A DNA stretch of 64,000 nt from Pelagibacterium luteolum (GCF_900100665.1 NZ_FNCS01000003.1:186001-250000), one strand, 5' to 3'. Counted from the stretch's first letter, positions 17,834 through 28,356 are shown. Numbers and translations are program-made. The notes: generated by a model not told the origin, from the letters alone.

Positions 17834-19831
17834 TCAGAATTCCGACCAGTCATCCTTGAGCGCAGCATTGCCGTGCGTCAGATAGGCCTTCACTGCCGAC
17901 TTCATGTTCGTCTTGGCCGCCGGCTTTTCCGGCTGCACCGCCGTAATCGCCGTCGCGTCGTCGATCGTAAAGATCGCGACGATCCGGTCGAGTTCGCTGG
18001 CCTGCGCCTCGGTCTGCTCGATCGCCGCATTGGTCTCTTCGACCAGCGCCGCATTGTGCTGGGTCATCTCGTCCATCTGCTGGATAGCCGTCCGGACCTC
18101 GCCGATCGCCGTCGTCTGTTCGCGATTGGCTTCCGAAATGCCCTGCATCAGCGAGCTGTTTTCCTTCACCGCGGCAAGGATGTTGGCCAGCTTGGCCGAC
18201 GCTTCCGCCACCAGCCGCGACCCGCCATCGACCTCGGTGCTCGACTGTTCGATGAGCACCTTGACCTCGGATGACGCATTCGCCGCCGACTGCGCCAGCC
18301 GCCGCACTTCGACAGCCACCACGGCAAAGCCCTTGCCTGCCTCCCCAGCCCGCGCCGCCTCAACCGAAGCGTTCAGCGCCAGCAGATTGGTCTGGAACGC
18401 GATATCGTCGATCATCCCGATGATGTTCGAGATCTTGCCCGATGAGGTCGTGATCCGCTCCATCGCGGTCGTCGCCTTCTCCATCACCGCTCCCCCGTCA
18501 TTGGCAAGCGATGCAGCAGCCTGGCTCTTGTCGTACGCCACCTCTGCCTTTTCGGCGTTGCCGCGCACGGTCGTCGTCAGCTGTTCAATCGCCGCCGAGG
18601 TCTCCTCGATCGCTGCCGCCTGCCGCGTCGTACGCTCGGAGAGATCGTTCGCACCGGCCAAAATTTCGCTCGTCGCCGTCTTCAGCCCACGCGAGGTCGT
18701 CTTGAGCTGAACGATGATGTCGCTGAGCTTTTCGGCCACTGAATTCGTGTCGTCGCGCAGAGCCGCGAACGCCCCGTGATAATTGCCTTCCATCCGCTGC
18801 GTTAGGTCGGTGCGCGCCAGTGCCGAAAGCACCTGCCCCGCCTCGCCCAGCCCGGCATTGACCGTGTCGAGCATCGAATTGAAGTTCGCCACCACCCGGT
18901 CGATATCCTCGTCGCCGAAGCTCTCGGTGATCCGCTTGGTGAAATCGCCCGCCACACAGGCGTCGATCACATCATCGAACGCCGTCTGGAACCGCTCCAT
19001 CATCGCAGCCCGCTCGGCAGCCAATTCGGCATTGCGCGCGCGCTCGATATCGGCTTCGGCCATCGCCTGCCCATTGGCGCGAAACACCTGCAAAGCCTTG
19101 GCCATCTGCCCCAGCTCGTGCTCGCGATCGGTGCCCTTGATGTCGAGATCGAAATCCCCGTCAGCCAACCGCCGCATCAGCACCGTCATCCCCGCAATCG
19201 CGCCAGATAACCACTTGCCCATGGCGATCGCCAGTACCGCACCGACCAGGACCGCAAAACCGCTGATCCCTGCGACGGCCCAAACGCTCAACGACGCCAT
19301 ATTGGCCGCCACAGGCCCCAATGTATTCTGACGCTCGGACGCGCGGTCCATCATGCCATCATAGATGTCCTGCAGCTGCGGACCCAAAGTATCCAGCTCG
19401 CGTGCCGCGGCAACGCGGGTCATCACGTCGTTGGATTCCTGCGCTGCAACCATCCGCTGCGCCTGCTCGAGATATTGATACGCCAACACCTGCGCTGCTT
19501 CGAGATCGGCCAGCGCCATCTCGTCGCCCTCAAAGATCGCCAGCCCCTCGGCGTCGTAACTCGCTACATCCTCTGCATAGAGGACCAACTCCGCACCCGC
19601 GTCCGGATTGGGATCGGCCCGATACGAGTAGCTCAGCCGCCGCACCGTCGCGAGGTCTTGTGCGTAATCGTTGACCTCGAGCGAAGCCCGCGCAACCTGC
19701 CGATATTCATTGAAAAGTCCGCCCAGGGTCTGAACCCCGAATGCGCCGGCAAATCCGGCAAGGCAAAGAAGAAAAATAAGAACGCCAAAGGCGCCATACA
19801 CCCTGAAGGCAACACTGAGTCTCGAGAACAT
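17834..19831 (-). CDS. Methyl-accepting chemotaxis protein
   Basis: A 665-residue chemoreceptor that passes ligand state to CheA. TM1 is at residues ~10-32, then a helical periplasmic sensor (to ~200), TM2 (~200-225), a HAMP domain with a second HAMP-like segment ([17 protein letters not shown]), and a long signalling coiled coil. The highly conserved tip reads [21 protein letters not shown]. It ends in DWSEF, matching the x-W-x-x-F pentapeptide that tethers CheR/CheB. I start at MFSRLSVAF (19831); the frame is open to 19999 but the extra part is not membrane-like. No che genes are nearby. Confidence 0.93.
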   Translation of the reverse strand: MFSRLSVAFRVYGAFGVLIFLLCLAGFAGAFGVQTLGGLFNEYRQVARASLEVNDYAQDLATVRRLSYSYRADPNPDAGAELVLYAEDVASYDAEGLAIFEGDEMALADLEAAQVLAYQYLEQAQRMVAAQESNDVMTRVAAARELDTLGPQLQDIYDGMMDRASERQNTLGPVAANMASLSVWAVAGISGFAVLVGAVLAIAMGKWLSGAIAGMTVLMRRLADGDFDLDIKGTDREHELGQMAKALQVFRANGQAMAEADIERARNAELAAERAAMMERFQTAFDDVIDACVAGDFTKRITESFGDEDIDRVVANFNSMLDTVNAGLGEAGQVLSALARTDLTQRMEGNYHGAFAALRDDTNSVAEKLSDIIVQLKTTSRGLKTATSEILAGANDLSERTTRQAAAIEETSAAIEQLTTTVRGNAEKAEVAYDKSQAAASLANDGGAVMEKATTAMERITTSSGKISNIIGMIDDIAFQTNLLALNASVEAARAGEAGKGFAVVAVEVRRLAQSAANASSEVKVLIEQSSTEVDGGSRLVAEASAKLANILAAVKENSSLMQGISEANREQTTAIGEVRTAIQQMDEMTQHNAALVEETNAAIEQTEAQASELDRIVAIFTIDDATAITAVQPEKPAAKTNMKSAVKAYLTHGNAALKDDWSEF

Positions 19832-20185
19832 TCTGTCCCAACCGCTTGTTAAATAGCCCGGCCGCGTCAGGGATTTCTTCCCCTCGCGCAGCATTTCAAA
19901 ACAAGGCGGAGTGTGGAGTTTGGGAACGCATAGTCGAGTCCCGGCTTCGCAACTGTCCGCCCGCCAACCCGAGCAAACCGCCGTCCCCTGCGTGTTCACC
20001 GAGCCCCTGCGCCGGACGCTACTGGCAAACGTATTAAAACTTTCCCACTGAACGCCGCGTTCAGGGCGTGTTCAGCGCTCTGCCGCTCAGATGGGTGCGA
20101 AAACACAAAACCGTCAACGGATGAAACCAATCGCGTTATCATCTCGTTAAGGTGTCACTGAGGCGACAAACACTGGAGGCTTAAA

Positions 20186-20287
20186 ATGGCCCGCACCCTT
20201 ATTCAGATGAGCATCGGAACTGCCGCTAGCGCTGTCATGCTGACTATGATGGTCACGGTGATGGCGTTCACAGGCGCCTTCGCCTGA
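20186..20287 (+). CDS. Small membrane protein, 33 residues
   Basis: A short ORF with ggagg 6 bp before the ATG and a perfect terminator 31 bp after the stop, so it looks like a real monocistronic gene. The peptide has a basic start (MARTLIQM) and a hydrophobic helix rich in Met, Val and Thr ending AFTGAFA. It resembles the 39-residue protein at 16606 in size, layout and C-terminus. Function unknown. Confidence 0.6.
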   Translation: MARTLIQMSIGTAASAVMLTMMVTVMAFTGAFA

Positions 20288-20318
20288 TCGACCAAGACAT
20301 CTCAAAGCTTTTCCCAGC

Positions 20319-20357
20319 AAAACCCTCGCCGTTGGCTCACGGCGAGGGTTTTGTTTT
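20319..20357 (+). terminator. Terminator after the 33-residue gene
   Basis: A perfect 13-bp stem (aaaaccctcgccg / cggcgagggtttt) with an 8-nt loop, followed by gtttt. Confidence 0.85.
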
Positions 20358-20512
20358 GACCGTAACCCCATAGGACGAATTTCGAAAACTGCCCTGTTTG
20401 CATATTGCATGCAGTCCAAAATCGTCCTTGAATATGATTTGCGAGTCGATTGGCCCGGTAGCCGCAAGCCTATTTCCGCTCCGGGCGCCCAAAATGACGT
20501 TTGGAAAATTCA

Positions 20513-22369
20513 GTGACCACCCTCTCGGCTGGCCGCGAGCGTTCGCGTGGCGATGCTCGGGCCCATGTTGCCGCCGCCCATAAGGGCCAGGGCCGCAGTC
20601 CCCTGCTGCGCATAACGATGCTGTCGCTGCGCCATTACTGGCAGGTGGCCATCGCCATCGGCGCGACGATCATCGCGGCCGTTCTGCAACTGACCATCCC
20701 GCGTCTTCTCGGCCAGGCTATCGATCAGGCCCAGAACATCTTCTCGGTCTCGACCGAAGGCGCCCAGCAGGCCTTGTGGACCACCGCCCTGCTCCTGCTT
20801 GTCGTATCCATAGCTCGCGGCATCTTCACGCTGTTCCAGAACTATTTCGCTGAATCGGTCGGCCACCATGTCGGCTACGAACTCCGCCTCGCCTTCTACG
20901 ACAAGGTCCAGCGCCTGTCCTATTCCTACCACGACAAGGTCCATTCCGGCGATCTGATCACTGTCGGCCTGCTCGATCTCGATGGCATCCGCATCTTCTT
21001 TTCCACCGGCCTCGTCCGCGTCGTCCTGCTGTCGATCCTCATTGGTGTCGGCGCCTATATGCTGCTCTCCACCGATGTACTGCTCGGCCTCCTCGCCCTG
21101 AGTTTTGTGCCCTTTGTCGCGTGGCGGTCCTCGGTCGCACAGCTAAGTCTGCGCAAGACATGGCTCGCGCTCCAAGAGAAGCTTTCCCGCCTCACCCGCG
21201 TCATGGAAGAAAATCTCGGCGGCATCCGCGTCGTGCGCGCCTTTTCCGGCCAGAAGCACGAGCTCGACAAATTCGACGCCGCCTCGGTCGACGCCCTCTC
21301 TCTGGCGCACGAACGCACCCGCATTCGCGTCAAGAACACCTCGCTGATGACCCTGTCGTTTTTCACGGCAATGGGCCTCGTCCTCTGGGTCGGCGGCAAC
21401 AAGGTGATCGCCGGCGAAATCAGCCTGGGCACGCTGGCGAGCTTTCTCACCTTCATGACCATCCTCCAGATGCCGGTGCGCCAGCTTGGCATGATGGTCA
21501 ACTCGTTCGCCCGCGCCTCCACCTGCGGCAATCGCTTCTTTGCGTTCATCGACGCGCCGGTCGATATCAAGGACAAGCCCGGCGTGCGCGACCTCGCCAT
21601 CACCAAGGGCACGCTGGCCTTCAACGACGTCGACTTCACCTATGCCGGCGCCACCCATCCTACGCTGACGGGAATCAATTTCTCGGCCGCAGCCGGCGAA
21701 ACAATCGGCATCGTCGGCGCGCCGGGGTCGGGCAAATCCACCCTCGCCCATCTGATTGCGCGGTTTTATGACGTAACCGACGGCTCCATCACCATTGATG
21801 GCCAGGACATCCGCGACGTCACCCTCGACTCCCTGCGCACCAAGGTCGCCATCGTGCAGCAGGACACCTTCCTCTTCACGACGACCATCGAAAACAACAT
21901 CGCCTATGGCAATCCCTGGGCGAAGGAAACCCGCATAGAAACGGCTGCCGAAAGCGCCCAGCTTCACAATTACATCATGGGCCTGCCCGCCGAATACGAC
22001 ACCGTCGTGGGCGAGCGCGGCGTGTCGCTCTCGGGCGGCCAGCGTCAGCGCCTGTCGATCGCCCGCTCCCTCGTGCTCAAGCCCGCCGTCATGGTCTTTG
22101 ACGACTCCACCGCCGCCATCGACGCAGGCACGGAGCATCGCATTCGCTCGGCCATCCGCCGCTATGCCAAGGACCGCATCACCATCATCATCGCGCACCG
22201 CCTCTCTTCGCTCATGCACGCCGATACCATCCTCTTCATGGAAGACGGCAAGATCGTCGAGCAAGGCTCCCATGCCGACCTCATCGCGTTGGGCGGTCGC
22301 TATCGCGCGCTTTACGATCTCCAGGTGCGCCCAATCGAAGACCCCGAACACCGGGAGGTCATCCAATGA
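20513..22369 (+). CDS. ABC exporter half-transporter, degenerate-site subunit
   Basis: A fused six-helix membrane domain (residues ~30-320) and ATPase domain, about 618 residues, of the MsbA/multidrug type. Walker A is GAPGSGKST and the signature is LSGGQRQ. Walker B reads VMVFDDST, so the catalytic glutamate is replaced by Asp. That marks the non-catalytic partner of a heterodimeric exporter such as TM287/288 or BmrCD. The start GTG 20513 has tgga about 8 bp upstream; TTG 20501 is in frame. The partner gene overlaps the stop by 4 bp. Confidence 0.88.
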   Translation: MTTLSAGRERSRGDARAHVAAAHKGQGRSPLLRITMLSLRHYWQVAIAIGATIIAAVLQLTIPRLLGQAIDQAQNIFSVSTEGAQQALWTTALLLLVVSIARGIFTLFQNYFAESVGHHVGYELRLAFYDKVQRLSYSYHDKVHSGDLITVGLLDLDGIRIFFSTGLVRVVLLSILIGVGAYMLLSTDVLLGLLALSFVPFVAWRSSVAQLSLRKTWLALQEKLSRLTRVMEENLGGIRVVRAFSGQKHELDKFDAASVDALSLAHERTRIRVKNTSLMTLSFFTAMGLVLWVGGNKVIAGEISLGTLASFLTFMTILQMPVRQLGMMVNSFARASTCGNRFFAFIDAPVDIKDKPGVRDLAITKGTLAFNDVDFTYAGATHPTLTGINFSAAAGETIGIVGAPGSGKSTLAHLIARFYDVTDGSITIDGQDIRDVTLDSLRTKVAIVQQDTFLFTTTIENNIAYGNPWAKETRIETAAESAQLHNYIMGLPAEYDTVVGERGVSLSGGQRQRLSIARSLVLKPAVMVFDDSTAAIDAGTEHRIRSAIRRYAKDRITIIIAHRLSSLMHADTILFMEDGKIVEQGSHADLIALGGRYRALYDLQVRPIEDPEHREVIQ

Positions 22370-24267
22370 GCAGCATCAACGTCGATGACGAAAGCGACAG
22401 CGCCACATTCCCGGGCCAGCGCCCGCCCCGGGCAACCGTCGGCAGCGCCCATATAGAAGAAGAAGTGTTCGGTAAGGCCTACGACCCGCGCACCGTTCGA
22501 CGCATATGGGAGTTCGTGCATCCCTACCGCATGCGCATCTATCTCTCGGTCGCCGCCGTTCTCGTCTTCACGGCCACCCAATTGGCCATCCCGCTGATCA
22601 TCGGCTTCGCCATTGACGCCGGCATGACGCAGGGCGGTGATACAACTAACCTCGTCTGGGCCATCGCCGCCTTCGCCACGGTCGTTGTTCTCAATTTCGC
22701 AGCCTCATGGGTGCAGGAAAAGCAGGTCGGCCAGGTCGCGGAAAACGTCCTCTTCGACATGCGCCGCGCCATGTTCGCGCGCCTTCAAGCCGTCTCGCTC
22801 AGCTTCATGGACAAGACTGAAGTCGGCCGCCTGATGAGCCGCCTGCAGGGCGACGTCAATTCCATGCAGGAGTTTCTGGAAACCTCCGTCATTTCCATCG
22901 GTGATCTCGTCCTGCTGTTTGGCATTGTCGGTGTTCTGCTCAGCCTCGATTGGGCACTCGGCCTTTTGACCCTCGCCACAATGCCTGCCCTGTTCATCGT
23001 CAGGATTTTCTGGCTCCCCCGTGCCAAGCGCGCCTTCTGGGCGGCCCACGAAACCAATTCCGCCACCAATGGTGCCATGGCCGAGGGCATCAATGGCGTG
23101 CGCACCATCCAGAACCTCGACCGGCAGCACGTCAATTTCGACCTTTATGACGACAAGGCCTGGGCCAATCACAAGACCCAGTTGACCGGCTCGAAATATG
23201 CTCAGGTCATGGTGCCCATCGTCGATACCCTCACCGGCATCTCCATGGCCACGGTCATCGTCGTCGGGGGCTCGATGGTCCTCAATGGCGGCTTGCAGGT
23301 CGGCGTCATCGTCGCTTTCCTGTTCTACATCCAGCGCTTTTTCGACCCCATCCGCTCGCTCACCATGCAATATTCCATCATGCAGCGCGCCATGACCTCG
23401 GGCCGCCGCATCACCGAAGTGCTCGACGTTCCGGTCTCCATCGCCGACAAACCGGATGCCAAAACCCTGACCGGCGACATGGACGGCTCCGTCGATTTCG
23501 ACAACGTCGTCTTCGGCTACGACCCGAAGCGCCCCGTTCTCAAGAACGTCTCCTTCCACGTCAATCCCGGCGAAACCGTCGCGCTCGTTGGTCCCACGGG
23601 ATCTGGCAAGACCAGCGCCATGGCCCTCGTCCATCGCTTCTATGAGGTCCAGTCGGGCGCTGTCCGCGTCGGCGGGTTTGACGTACGCGACATCACGCAG
23701 GAAAGCCTTGGCGAACAGGTCGCCATGGTTCTCCAGGAACCCTTCCTGTTTACCGGCTCGGTGTTCGAAAACATTCGCTACAACAAAGCCTCGGCGACCC
23801 TCGATGACGTCATCGCCGCGTCGAAGGCCGTTGGCGCTCACGAGTTCATCGCCCGCCTGCCCGATGGCTACGACACCATCCTCGAACAGCGTGGCTCGAA
23901 CTTCTCCCTGGGCCAGCGCCAGCTCCTGAGCTTCGCCCGCGCCCTCGTAGCCGACGCCAAAATCCTCGTCCTCGACGAAGCGACCGCCAATATCGACAGC
24001 TACACCGAACGCCAGATTCAAAAAGCCCTCGAAACTCTCCTTGAAGGCCGCACCGGTCTCGTCATCGCCCACCGCCTCGCCACCATCCGCGGCGCAGACA
24101 GGATCATCGTCCTGCAGAACGGCGAGTTGATCGAACAAGGCAACCACGACCAGCTCATGGCCAAAAACGGCCTCTACGCCCGCCTCTACACCATGAACTA
24201 CGCCAGCTTCGACGACATCCCCGACGAATTGGTCAATTCCGTCAGCGAGGAAAAGGGCAGGACGTGA
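22366..24267 (+). CDS. ABC exporter half-transporter, catalytic partner subunit
   Basis: A 633-residue exporter half with membrane domain (residues ~50-345) and ATPase domain. Walker A is GPTGSGKT and Walker B is ILVLDEAT with the catalytic Glu. The signature is NFSLGQRQ instead of LSGGQ. This is the expected complement of the upstream subunit: one consensus and one degenerate ATP site per heterodimer. ATGA overlap at 22366 implies translational coupling. The substrate (drug, lipid or peptide) is unknown. Confidence 0.9.
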   Translation: MSSINVDDESDSATFPGQRPPRATVGSAHIEEEVFGKAYDPRTVRRIWEFVHPYRMRIYLSVAAVLVFTATQLAIPLIIGFAIDAGMTQGGDTTNLVWAIAAFATVVVLNFAASWVQEKQVGQVAENVLFDMRRAMFARLQAVSLSFMDKTEVGRLMSRLQGDVNSMQEFLETSVISIGDLVLLFGIVGVLLSLDWALGLLTLATMPALFIVRIFWLPRAKRAFWAAHETNSATNGAMAEGINGVRTIQNLDRQHVNFDLYDDKAWANHKTQLTGSKYAQVMVPIVDTLTGISMATVIVVGGSMVLNGGLQVGVIVAFLFYIQRFFDPIRSLTMQYSIMQRAMTSGRRITEVLDVPVSIADKPDAKTLTGDMDGSVDFDNVVFGYDPKRPVLKNVSFHVNPGETVALVGPTGSGKTSAMALVHRFYEVQSGAVRVGGFDVRDITQESLGEQVAMVLQEPFLFTGSVFENIRYNKASATLDDVIAASKAVGAHEFIARLPDGYDTILEQRGSNFSLGQRQLLSFARALVADAKILVLDEATANIDSYTERQIQKALETLLEGRTGLVIAHRLATIRGADRIIVLQNGELIEQGNHDQLMAKNGLYARLYTMNYASFDDIPDELVNSVSEEKGRT

Positions 24268-24301
24268 GGCTTTCTCCTGACACGCCCTGTCAGCAGGAAC
24301 C

Positions 24302-24316
24302 GTTCACACTCCGTTC
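24302..24316. promoter_or_regulatory. LexA SOS box of alphaproteobacterial type before uvrB
   Basis: GTTC-acactcc-GTTC matches the alphaproteobacterial LexA consensus GTTC-N7-GTTC exactly. It ends 47 bp upstream of the uvrB start, a good position for repression of uvrB until DNA damage. An inverted repeat ctgaca-N5-tgtcag lies just before it (24277-24293). Confidence 0.75.
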
Positions 24317-24363
24317 CGTTGGTGCTATTGAATCACCCGACCTCCGGACCGATATGGTTTCCC

Positions 24364-26916
24364 ATGACCTCCGAAAAAAAATCCCCCTCCGCCGGCCGCC
24401 CCGGTAAAGCCGACTTTTCCATCGACGATTTCATCAAGGAAATCGAGAAGGCCGAGGACGCTCAGGCCTCCAAGCCGCTCTACGCCGAGCGCATGCGCAA
24501 CAAGCGCGCGCTGGATCGTGCCGACCAGAAAGCCGCCGCCGAAGCCGAGCAGGAGACCCGCCTCGCCGGCAAGGGGAAAGACAACGCCAAGGCGAACGCG
24601 CGCAAAGCCAGCGACGCCATCGGCAAATCCTCCAAGGGTGCGCGCAGCGCCGCCACCGGCATGGCCCTCAAAGCCCCGAAATCCAAGGCGAACTCCGTCG
24701 AGCGCCCGACGAACCTCGATGGATTCGCCGAAGCCGCGCAGGCGGGCTTTCACGCCCCCACCGACGTCACCAACTCGTCAGCCGGCGTCTCCGCCACCGT
24801 CGCCGCGCTCGAAAAGATCATCGCCGAGGGCCGCAAGGAGGTCGAGGGCACCAATGCCTGGCGCCCCCATCGCCCGGCCGCGCTGAAAAAGGACCGCGGC
24901 GGCATCCCCTTCCGCCTGCAGACCGAATACACCCCCGCCGGCGACCAGCCCACAGCGATTGCCGAGCTCACCGAGGGCATCACCAATGGCGAGACCGATC
25001 AGGTCCTGCTCGGCGTTACCGGCTCGGGCAAGACCTTCACCGCGGCGCAGGTGATCGCCCAGACCAACCGCCCCGCCCTCATCCTCGCGCCCAACAAGAC
25101 CCTGGCCGCGCAGCTCTATGGCGAGTTCAAGAACTTCTTCCCCGACAACGCGGTGGAATACTTCGTATCCTATTACGACTATTACCAGCCCGAGGCCTAC
25201 GTCCCGCGCACCGACACCTATATCGAGAAGGAATCCACCATCAACGAGCAGATCGACCGGATGCGCCACTCGGCCACCCGCGCGATCCTCGAACGCGACG
25301 ACGTGATCATCGTCGCCTCGGTCAGCTGCATCTACGGCATCGGCTCGGTGGAAGACTACACCACCATGACCATCTGGCTCGAAAAGGGCCAGAAGATCGA
25401 CCAGCGCGCGCTGCTCAACGAACTCGTCGCCCTGCAATACAAGCGCGGCGACATCGGCTTCGTGCGCGGCACGTTTCGCGTGCGCGGCGATACCGTCGAG
25501 GTTTTCCCCGCCCACTATGACGACACCGCCTGGCGCATCACGCTGTTCGGCAACGAGATCGAAAACATCGTCGAATTCGACCCACTCACGGGCAAGAAAT
25601 CGGTCGAACTCACCGCCGTGCGCGTTTTCGCCAACAGCCACCACGTCACCACCCGCACCACGATGAATGCGGCCATTAAGGAGATCAAGCGCGAGCTCCA
25701 GGCCCGCCTGCAGGAGCTCAACGGGATGGGCCGCTTCCTCGAGGCTCAGCGCCTCGAACAGCGCACCGTGTTCGATCTCGAGATGATGGAAGCCACCGGC
25801 TCCTGCGCCGGCATCGAAAACTATTCGCGCTACTTCTCGGGTCGTAAGCCCGGCGAGCCGCCCCCCACCCTGTTCGAATATCTCCCCGACAACGCCCTGG
25901 TCTTCGTCGACGAAAGCCACGTCACCATCGGCCAGCTCGGCGCCATGTATCGCGGCGATCTGCGCCGCAAGGCGACCCTCGCCGAATACGGCTTCCGCCT
26001 GCCCAGCTGCATGGACAATCGTCCGCTGCGCTTTGAGGAATGGAACGCCATGCGCCCGCAGACGGTCTATGTCTCGGCCACCCCCGGCGCGTGGGAGCTG
26101 GAACAGACCAATGGCGTCTTTGCCGAACAGGTCATCCGCCCCACCGGCCTGATCGACCCCAATGTCGAAATCCGCCCCGCCACCAATCAGGTGGACGATG
26201 TGGTCGACGAAATCCGCCAGACCACCGACAAGGGCTACCGCACCCTGCTCACCGTCCTCACCAAGAAGATGGCCGAGGATCTCACCGAATATCTGCACGA
26301 ACAGGGCATCAAGGTCCGCTACATGCACTCGGACATCGACACCATCGAGCGCATCGAGATCATCCGCGATCTGCGCCTGGGCAATTTCGACGTGCTGGTC
26401 GGCATCAACCTTCTGCGCGAAGGCCTCGACATCCCCGAATGCGGCCTTGTCGCCATCCTCGATGCCGACAAGGAAGGCTTCCTGCGCTCGGAAACCTCGC
26501 TAATTCAAACGATTGGCCGCGCCGCGCGTAACGTCGATGGCAAGGTCATCCTCTACGCCGATCGCGAAACCGGCTCCATGGAGCGGGCCCTGGCCGAAAC
26601 CAACCGCCGCCGCGAAAAGCAACTCGCCTACAATGCCGAACACGGCATCACCCCCCAGTCGGTCAAGGCCCGCATCAACGACATCGTGGATTCCGTCTAC
26701 GAACGCGACCACGTGTCGGTCAAGATCCGCCCGGGCAAGGACGGCAAGGACACCGTCCCCGTCGGCGCCAACCTCGCCGCCGTCATCAAGGACCTCGAAC
26801 ACCAGATGCGCGAAGCCGCCACCAATCTGGAATTCGAAAAAGCCGCCAAACTCCGTGACGAAATCAAGAAGCTCCGCGAGCACGAACTGGATGCGCTGGA
26901 GGGCCCGGGCGGCTGA
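24364..26916 (+). CDS. uvrB: UvrABC excision nuclease subunit B, N-terminally extended
   Basis: The damage-verifying helicase-like subunit of nucleotide excision repair, 850 residues. Walker A is GVTGSGKT at about residue 217, against about 39 in ordinary UvrB, so roughly 178 residues are added in front. The extension is charged, Ala/Lys-rich and probably disordered. The beta-hairpin region [16 protein letters not shown]-like VDESH and helicase motifs (IGRAARN) are intact. It ends in the UVR coiled coil that binds UvrC. An SOS box precedes it. Confidence 0.95.
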   Translation: MTSEKKSPSAGRPGKADFSIDDFIKEIEKAEDAQASKPLYAERMRNKRALDRADQKAAAEAEQETRLAGKGKDNAKANARKASDAIGKSSKGARSAATGMALKAPKSKANSVERPTNLDGFAEAAQAGFHAPTDVTNSSAGVSATVAALEKIIAEGRKEVEGTNAWRPHRPAALKKDRGGIPFRLQTEYTPAGDQPTAIAELTEGITNGETDQVLLGVTGSGKTFTAAQVIAQTNRPALILAPNKTLAAQLYGEFKNFFPDNAVEYFVSYYDYYQPEAYVPRTDTYIEKESTINEQIDRMRHSATRAILERDDVIIVASVSCIYGIGSVEDYTTMTIWLEKGQKIDQRALLNELVALQYKRGDIGFVRGTFRVRGDTVEVFPAHYDDTAWRITLFGNEIENIVEFDPLTGKKSVELTAVRVFANSHHVTTRTTMNAAIKEIKRELQARLQELNGMGRFLEAQRLEQRTVFDLEMMEATGSCAGIENYSRYFSGRKPGEPPPTLFEYLPDNALVFVDESHVTIGQLGAMYRGDLRRKATLAEYGFRLPSCMDNRPLRFEEWNAMRPQTVYVSATPGAWELEQTNGVFAEQVIRPTGLIDPNVEIRPATNQVDDVVDEIRQTTDKGYRTLLTVLTKKMAEDLTEYLHEQGIKVRYMHSDIDTIERIEIIRDLRLGNFDVLVGINLLREGLDIPECGLVAILDADKEGFLRSETSLIQTIGRAARNVDGKVILYADRETGSMERALAETNRRREKQLAYNAEHGITPQSVKARINDIVDSVYERDHVSVKIRPGKDGKDTVPVGANLAAVIKDLEHQMREAATNLEFEKAAKLRDEIKKLREHELDALEGPGG

Positions 26917-26921
26917 TCCTC

Positions 26922-26996
26922 AACCTCTCCCTTTGGGGGAGAGGTCGACGCAAAGCGTCGGGTGAGGGGGCCTTGCTGTAGCCCCCTGCCCTCACC
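26922..26996. repeat. REP-like palindromic element after uvrB
   Basis: cctctccc-tttg-ggggagagg, cgacgc-aaa-gcgtcg and gggtgagggggcc form a compound palindromic element. Related copies lie at 30490-30537 (inverted) and 30573-30623 (same orientation). The rest of the gap to 27340 holds a cgtcatcctcggg-type repeat (27072-27105) and the promoter of the HTH gene. Confidence 0.6.
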
Positions 26997-27178
26997 CACC
27001 ACCTCTCACCCCGGCCAATACTACGGCGGCAAACTATTCACGCCGCTGCCGACGTTTGTGCGACCTTAGCCCCCCACCGGCGTCATCCTCGGGCTCGACC
27101 CGGGGATCCGCACCGCCGCCGCGTCCACTAACAGGCGTTAGCGCCACAGATCGACCGAAAACCTCAATTGCGCGCCCA

Positions 27179-27190
27179 CTGACATGTCAG
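27179..27190. promoter_or_regulatory. 12-bp palindrome CTGACATGTCAG upstream of HTH gene
   Basis: A perfect palindrome 150 bp before the HTH-protein start, identical to the one at 4919-4930 before the cold-shock gene. A TTAA-N7-TTTG sequence (27247-27261), a degenerate CtrA-like site, lies between it and the gene. Confidence 0.4.
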
Positions 27191-27340
27191 TCACGACTAA
27201 TTATTTATACGTACCAAAGACTTGAATCCCTTTTCCATCTGGTCAAAACTCCAGTGGTTAACAAATGGTTTGGGAGCGTTTAGTACCCGGACCTGCGCAG
27301 GACCGCTGATAAACGCTTCTCTATAAAGGGAGGCAATCAG

Positions 27341-27832
27341 ATGGGACAGTTACTCGAAGGATATACCGGCTTTCGGACGGAAACGTCTGCCGAAGGCTTC
27401 GATCAACTTGAAACCATGCAATCACGTGCTCAATTGGTGCAATACCTGTCGGGCAAGGAACGCCAGGTCGTCATGCTGGCGGTCACCTACATGCGCGCGC
27501 CCCACATCGCGCGCCGGCTGAACATGGAACTCAAGCAGGTCAAATCCATCCTCACTGCAATCAAGAAGCGGTTCGGCGTTCGCTATATCCACGAACTCAT
27601 CGAAATCGTCCGGATCAGTCAGGTCATGTGGGAGCCGACACCGGCTCAGGCACTTTTCCTGTTCACCCAGCACAACCTTATCGGCGCCACCATCCGCGGT
27701 TCCATCGTCCAGGACTCCGAATGGTTCGGTCTCCTCCTCGACATGCCCGACGGTACGACCCGGACCGCGTGGTTTCTCAACGGTCGCGAGGGAGATTGCA
27801 GCAATGGGTGGATAGAGTTGGAGGAGGGGTGA
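27341..27832 (+). CDS. HTH protein with LuxR-like DNA-binding segment
   Basis: A 163-residue protein. Residues ~35-92 (LSGKERQVVMLAVTYMRAPHIARRL... then KKRFGVRYIHELIEIV) have the spacing of a LuxR/FixJ-type four-helix DNA-binding domain, although it sits near the N-terminus instead of the C-terminus. The remainder (residues ~98-163, predicted beta-rich) is unfamiliar. A strong gggagg precedes the ATG by about 8 bp. It is a lone gene just before the toxin-antitoxin island. DNA binding is an inference and its targets are unknown. Confidence 0.6.
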   Translation: MGQLLEGYTGFRTETSAEGFDQLETMQSRAQLVQYLSGKERQVVMLAVTYMRAPHIARRLNMELKQVKSILTAIKKRFGVRYIHELIEIVRISQVMWEPTPAQALFLFTQHNLIGATIRGSIVQDSEWFGLLLDMPDGTTRTAWFLNGREGDCSNGWIELEEG

Positions 27833-27912
27833 GAGTTGCTAAAAACACTCAAAACCATCGTACCTAAAATTCTCTGGTTCACCCCGTACCTGTAACATGG
27901 AACTTCCATCGT

Positions 27913-28356
27913 CTATTTTAATACTGGAAGGATCGGCAACTCTGCATTAGATTCGGCGGAATAACGGGAAACTAGTGCTCTGAAGTACGGATACGTTGAA
28001 AATCTTCCCACACGTCGAACAAAAGCCATGCAATGTTCCTCCTCAACTTCAGGAACATTTGAATACGCAATAAGATAAATCGCCTTCGTGGAGAGCAGAT
28101 TTTTATTGCCGCGCTTCACCGAAACGGTCCATTCAATCTGCGCGCCAAGCAAATTTTCGTTTCGATCGAAAAATGTGTCCACGAAATTTGAATTGAATGA
28201 ATTCTTCCAGTTTCCTGGTGAAAAATTCAGGAAATACTCCGGCTTGACCACAAAATTACTCGACACCAGTCGAATGGACTCAAGCTCCGCGTTCTCCACC
28301 ACGCGGTTATAAGCCTCGACAGCTTCAGCCTTTTTAGACGTCGCACTTTTAGTCAT
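27913..28356 (-). CDS. SecB-like chaperone of a toxin-antitoxin-chaperone operon
   Basis: A 147-residue SecB-fold protein. In TAC systems it stabilises the labile antitoxin until it folds. ELESIRLVSSNFVVKPEYF resembles the first SecB strand. GRFSTYPYFRALVSRYSAES followed by LPILPV closely resembles the same region of M. tuberculosis Rv1957 (GRFALYPYIRE, then LPPLTL) and the corresponding part of E. coli SecB. It overlaps the antitoxin stop by 4 bp (ATGA). Base composition is AT-rich for the window (23 G/C in 28201-28260). The similarity is from memory, without alignment. Confidence 0.8.
   Translation of the reverse strand: MTKSATSKKAEAVEAYNRVVENAELESIRLVSSNFVVKPEYFLNFSPGNWKNSFNSNFVDTFFDRNENLLGAQIEWTVSVKRGNKNLLSTKAIYLIAYSNVPEVEEEHCMAFVRRVGRFSTYPYFRALVSRYSAESNAELPILPVLK

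Noticed and set aside
22705-24147. 480-codon open frame opposite the second ABC exporter gene
   Set aside because: Shadow ORF without domain; the exporter is unmistakable on the plus strand.
24778-26328. 516-codon open frame opposite uvrB
   Set aside because: Mirror of uvrB codons; no ribosome-binding site or family.
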